Positions 14,237-15,856 of a DNA stretch of 15,856 bases are shown piece by piece. The stretch's first letter is position 1, and each line of letters begins with the position of its first letter. Under the pieces are notes generated by a model. The model saw only the letters and a list, made by a program, of their open reading frames with translations. It was not told the DNA's origin and did not search any database. Both the position numbers and the translations under genes were made by a program. This DNA comes from M55B175 sp964635265 (GTDB lineage: Bacteria > Desulfobacterota > Desulfobacteria > Desulfobacterales > Desulfosalsimonadaceae): contig CAZWNV010000058.1 in assembly GCA_964635265.1 (NCBI GenBank), positions 1 to 15,856 on the forward strand, given 5' to 3'.

Positions 14237-15426
14237 ACGGTTTTTCCCCGGAGAACGGGAAAAGGAGCCACAGGACCGGCGGCGGCTGCCCTCCCTGCCC
14301 CCCCGGCCGGCTGCGGGTGCTGTTTTTATCGGATGCCATTGCCAGCAGAAACGGCGTTGGATCCTACTATGCCGACCTTGTCGGGCACTTAAAGGACTTT
14401 CTCGCCCACGCGGAGCTTGTCAGTCCCGGGACTGACGCAGCCGATCCCGCGCCTGCGATCTCTTTTCCCCTGCCGGGGGATGCAACCCAGCGGCTGTATT
14501 GGCCCCGGGCTTCCTGGATATGGGGAAAGATCAAAACCGCTGCCCCCCATGTCGTTGTGGTCCCAACCCCCGGCCCGTACGGGCTGCTGGGTTTCTTCAT
14601 TGCGCGGTATCTGGGCATTCCCCTGTGTGCCGCCTATCATACCCGCTACGAGAAACTGACCGAGGTGTACTGGACTTCTGTTTTCTCCGGTCTGAGCCGT
14701 CTTTCCATGAAAGGGCTCAACCGGCTCCTGTTCCGTTTAAGCCAGCAGGTGGTGGGCACCAGCGAGGAGATGATCGCGGAGGCGGAGCGGGACGGCGCTG
14801 AGAGGGTGCGGGTGATCGGGACCCCGATTGCCGGATCATTTCTGATGCCGCCCTTTGCGCCACTGTCCCGGCAATTGGCATCCGTCTGTTATGCGGGGCG
14901 GCTGGCAGGTGAGAAAAATATCGGGGATATCCTTGCCGCGGCCCGCGAGCTCTCCCATATCCGGTTTGTTATTGCCGGCGACGGGCCGATGCGGGAGGAG
15001 GTGGCGGCGCAGGCAAAAAGATGCGCCAATATCGAATATGTGGGCTGGGTCTCCAGGGAAAGGGTCAGGACGATAATTGACGATGTGGACATGCTGCTGC
15101 TGCCTTCTGAGGAGGAGTCCTTCGGTACCATAGCGCTCGAGGCCATGGCGCGGCGCCGGCTGGTCCTGGTTTCCGGAAACTGCGGCATATTGAACTGGCC
15201 TGAGCTGGCGGCCGGGGTCTATGCCATAGCCCCCCGGGAGCCCTTGGCGGAGGCCATTGCCCGGGTATCGGCCGCGGCGTATCCGGACCGGCTCCAAAAG
15301 GCGGATACCGCCCACAGGGCGGCAAAAGCCTTTAACGAGCGTACCGTCACCCAGTGGCTGGAGCTGTTCGGCGATATCCTGTCGCGGCGCGGGAGGGCAG
15401 GGGAGAATGCGAAAAGAAAGGCCTGA
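14233..15426 (+). CDS. GT4-family glycosyltransferase (GT-B fold)
   Basis: 397 aa. The ATG overlaps the sulfotransferase stop by 4 nt. Residues 1-25 are a polar Gly/Pro-rich lead without family character, so translation might start further in. The N-terminal Rossmann domain has RVLFLSDAIASRNGVGSYY (27-45), an acceptor-side loop in GT4 enzymes. The C-terminal domain has YAGRLAGEKNI (220-230), IAGDGPM (247-253) and the EX7E motif (Glu295 and Glu303 within EESFGTIALE), which bind the sugar nucleotide. Such enzymes are retaining and often add sugars to lipids (for example mannosyl or glucosyl transfer to phosphatidylinositol or diacylglycerol). The gene context suggests a glycolipid or surface glycan also acted on by a sulfotransferase and a deacetylase. 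Confidence 0.9.
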   Translation: MNGFSPENGKRSHRTGGGCPPCPPGRLRVLFLSDAIASRNGVGSYYADLVGHLKDFLAHAELVSPGTDAADPAPAISFPLPGDATQRLYWPRASWIWGKIKTAAPHVVVVPTPGPYGLLGFFIARYLGIPLCAAYHTRYEKLTEVYWTSVFSGLSRLSMKGLNRLLFRLSQQVVGTSEEMIAEAERDGAERVRVIGTPIAGSFLMPPFAPLSRQLASVCYAGRLAGEKNIGDILAAARELSHIRFVIAGDGPMREEVAAQAKRCANIEYVGWVSRERVRTIIDDVDMLLLPSEEESFGTIALEAMARRRLVLVSGNCGILNWPELAAGVYAIAPREPLAEAIARVSAAAYPDRLQKADTAHRAAKAFNERTVTQWLELFGDILSRRGRAGENAKRKA

Positions 15427-15856
15427 TCGGTTCCGGCAAGCCGCGGTGGTCTCCATTCATGATGTCATGCCCGAGACCCTGCCCCGGGTAAAGGAAATCC
15501 TGCGGCTGCTGGAGCGCATGGCGGTGCATCCGGCAACCCTTCTGATCGTCCCGGGCCGGTCTTGGTCCCGCACCGATATTGCCTGCGTAAAATCGCTGAA
15601 GCGCTCGGGCTGCGAACTGGCCGGTCATGGCTGGCGGCACAGGGCCGGGAAAAAGACCTCCATCCGGCACAGGCTGCACGGAGTTCTGCTGTCGCGAAAC
15701 GAGGCCGAGCACCTCTGCCTCTCCACGCAGGAAATTGCCGGGAAAATCCGCGCCTGCTACAATTGGTTTGCTGACACCGGATTGACGCCGCCTTCGCTTT
15801 ATGTGCCGCCCGCCTGGGCAATGGGATCAGTTCGACGCCACCAGCTCTCAGACCTG
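15407..15856 (+). CDS. DUF2334-type polysaccharide deacetylase, partial (3' end outside window)
   Basis: 150 codons are present from an ATG with GGAGG 10 nt upstream; the frame is open at the window end. It overlaps the glycosyltransferase by 20 nt. The NodB-like metal triad is visible: SIHDV (17-21, Asp19) and HGWRH (His74, His78), with LLIVPG (45-50), LLSRNEAEHL and the late LYVPPAWAMG segment typical of DUF2334. It would remove N-acetyl (or similar) groups from a sugar, most likely the product of the neighbouring glycosyltransferase. As in GlcNAc-PI deacetylation, a transfer-then-deacetylate order is plausible, but this is inference. Confidence 0.82.
   Translation, partial: MRKERPDRFRQAAVVSIHDVMPETLPRVKEILRLLERMAVHPATLLIVPGRSWSRTDIACVKSLKRSGCELAGHGWRHRAGKKTSIRHRLHGVLLSRNEAEHLCLSTQEIAGKIRACYNWFADTGLTPPSLYVPPAWAMGSVRRHQLSDL

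Overview
The window looks like a chromosomal piece of an anaerobic Desulfobacterota-type (deltaproteobacterial) organism. This is an inference from gene content: a molybdenum/tungsten bis-PGD oxidoreductase, a core-MetE-like protein, Tat-exported proteins, a possible FNR-type site, strong AGGAGG ribosome sites and fairly high GC. Coding density is high, and I see no tRNA, rRNA, CRISPR array, insertion sequence or phage gene.

Region 1 (1-3325, minus strand) is a three-gene run: a SAM methyltransferase with an N-terminal Trm112-like zinc ribbon, a 735-aa bis-PGD oxidoreductase starting at TTG, and a small zinc-ribbon protein cut by the window edge. Gaps are 16-17 nt, so they are probably one operon. 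A ~200-bp divergent promoter region (3326-3524) with an FNR-like palindrome separates it from a plus-strand core-MetE/UROD-like methyltransferase (3525-4556).

Region 2 (4557-8892, plus strand) begins with a 355-bp non-coding stretch holding a large nested inverted repeat, a separate perfect 10-bp palindrome and clustered GTAAC/GTTAC pentamers. It is followed by four co-directional genes: a 95-aa protein with a Tat-like RRQFMK motif, a 476-aa membrane protein with about 11 helices and many His and Trp, a Tat-signal metallo-beta-lactamase-fold protein of the COG1237 type, and a 307-aa protein I do not recognise. The first three look like a membrane/periplasmic module of unknown function and are the best candidate here for an undescribed system.

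Region 3 (8928-12566, minus strand) is a two-gene unit: a 1003-aa diguanylate cyclase with three tandem periplasmic solute-binding sensor domains, then, 12 nt downstream, a dual-specificity phosphatase closely resembling plant glucan phosphatases (SEX4/LSF2). This suggests c-di-GMP signalling coupled to glucan or phospho-carbohydrate turnover.

Region 4 (12989-15856, plus strand) is a tightly overlapping cassette: a PAPS-dependent sulfotransferase, a GT4 glycosyltransferase (ATGA overlap), and a DUF2334-type polysaccharide deacetylase (20-nt overlap, cut by the window end). Together they suggest assembly of a modified, possibly sulfated, glycolipid or surface glycan. The 12567-12988 gap holds a promoter candidate for the cyclase gene and a GC-rich stretch that can fold.
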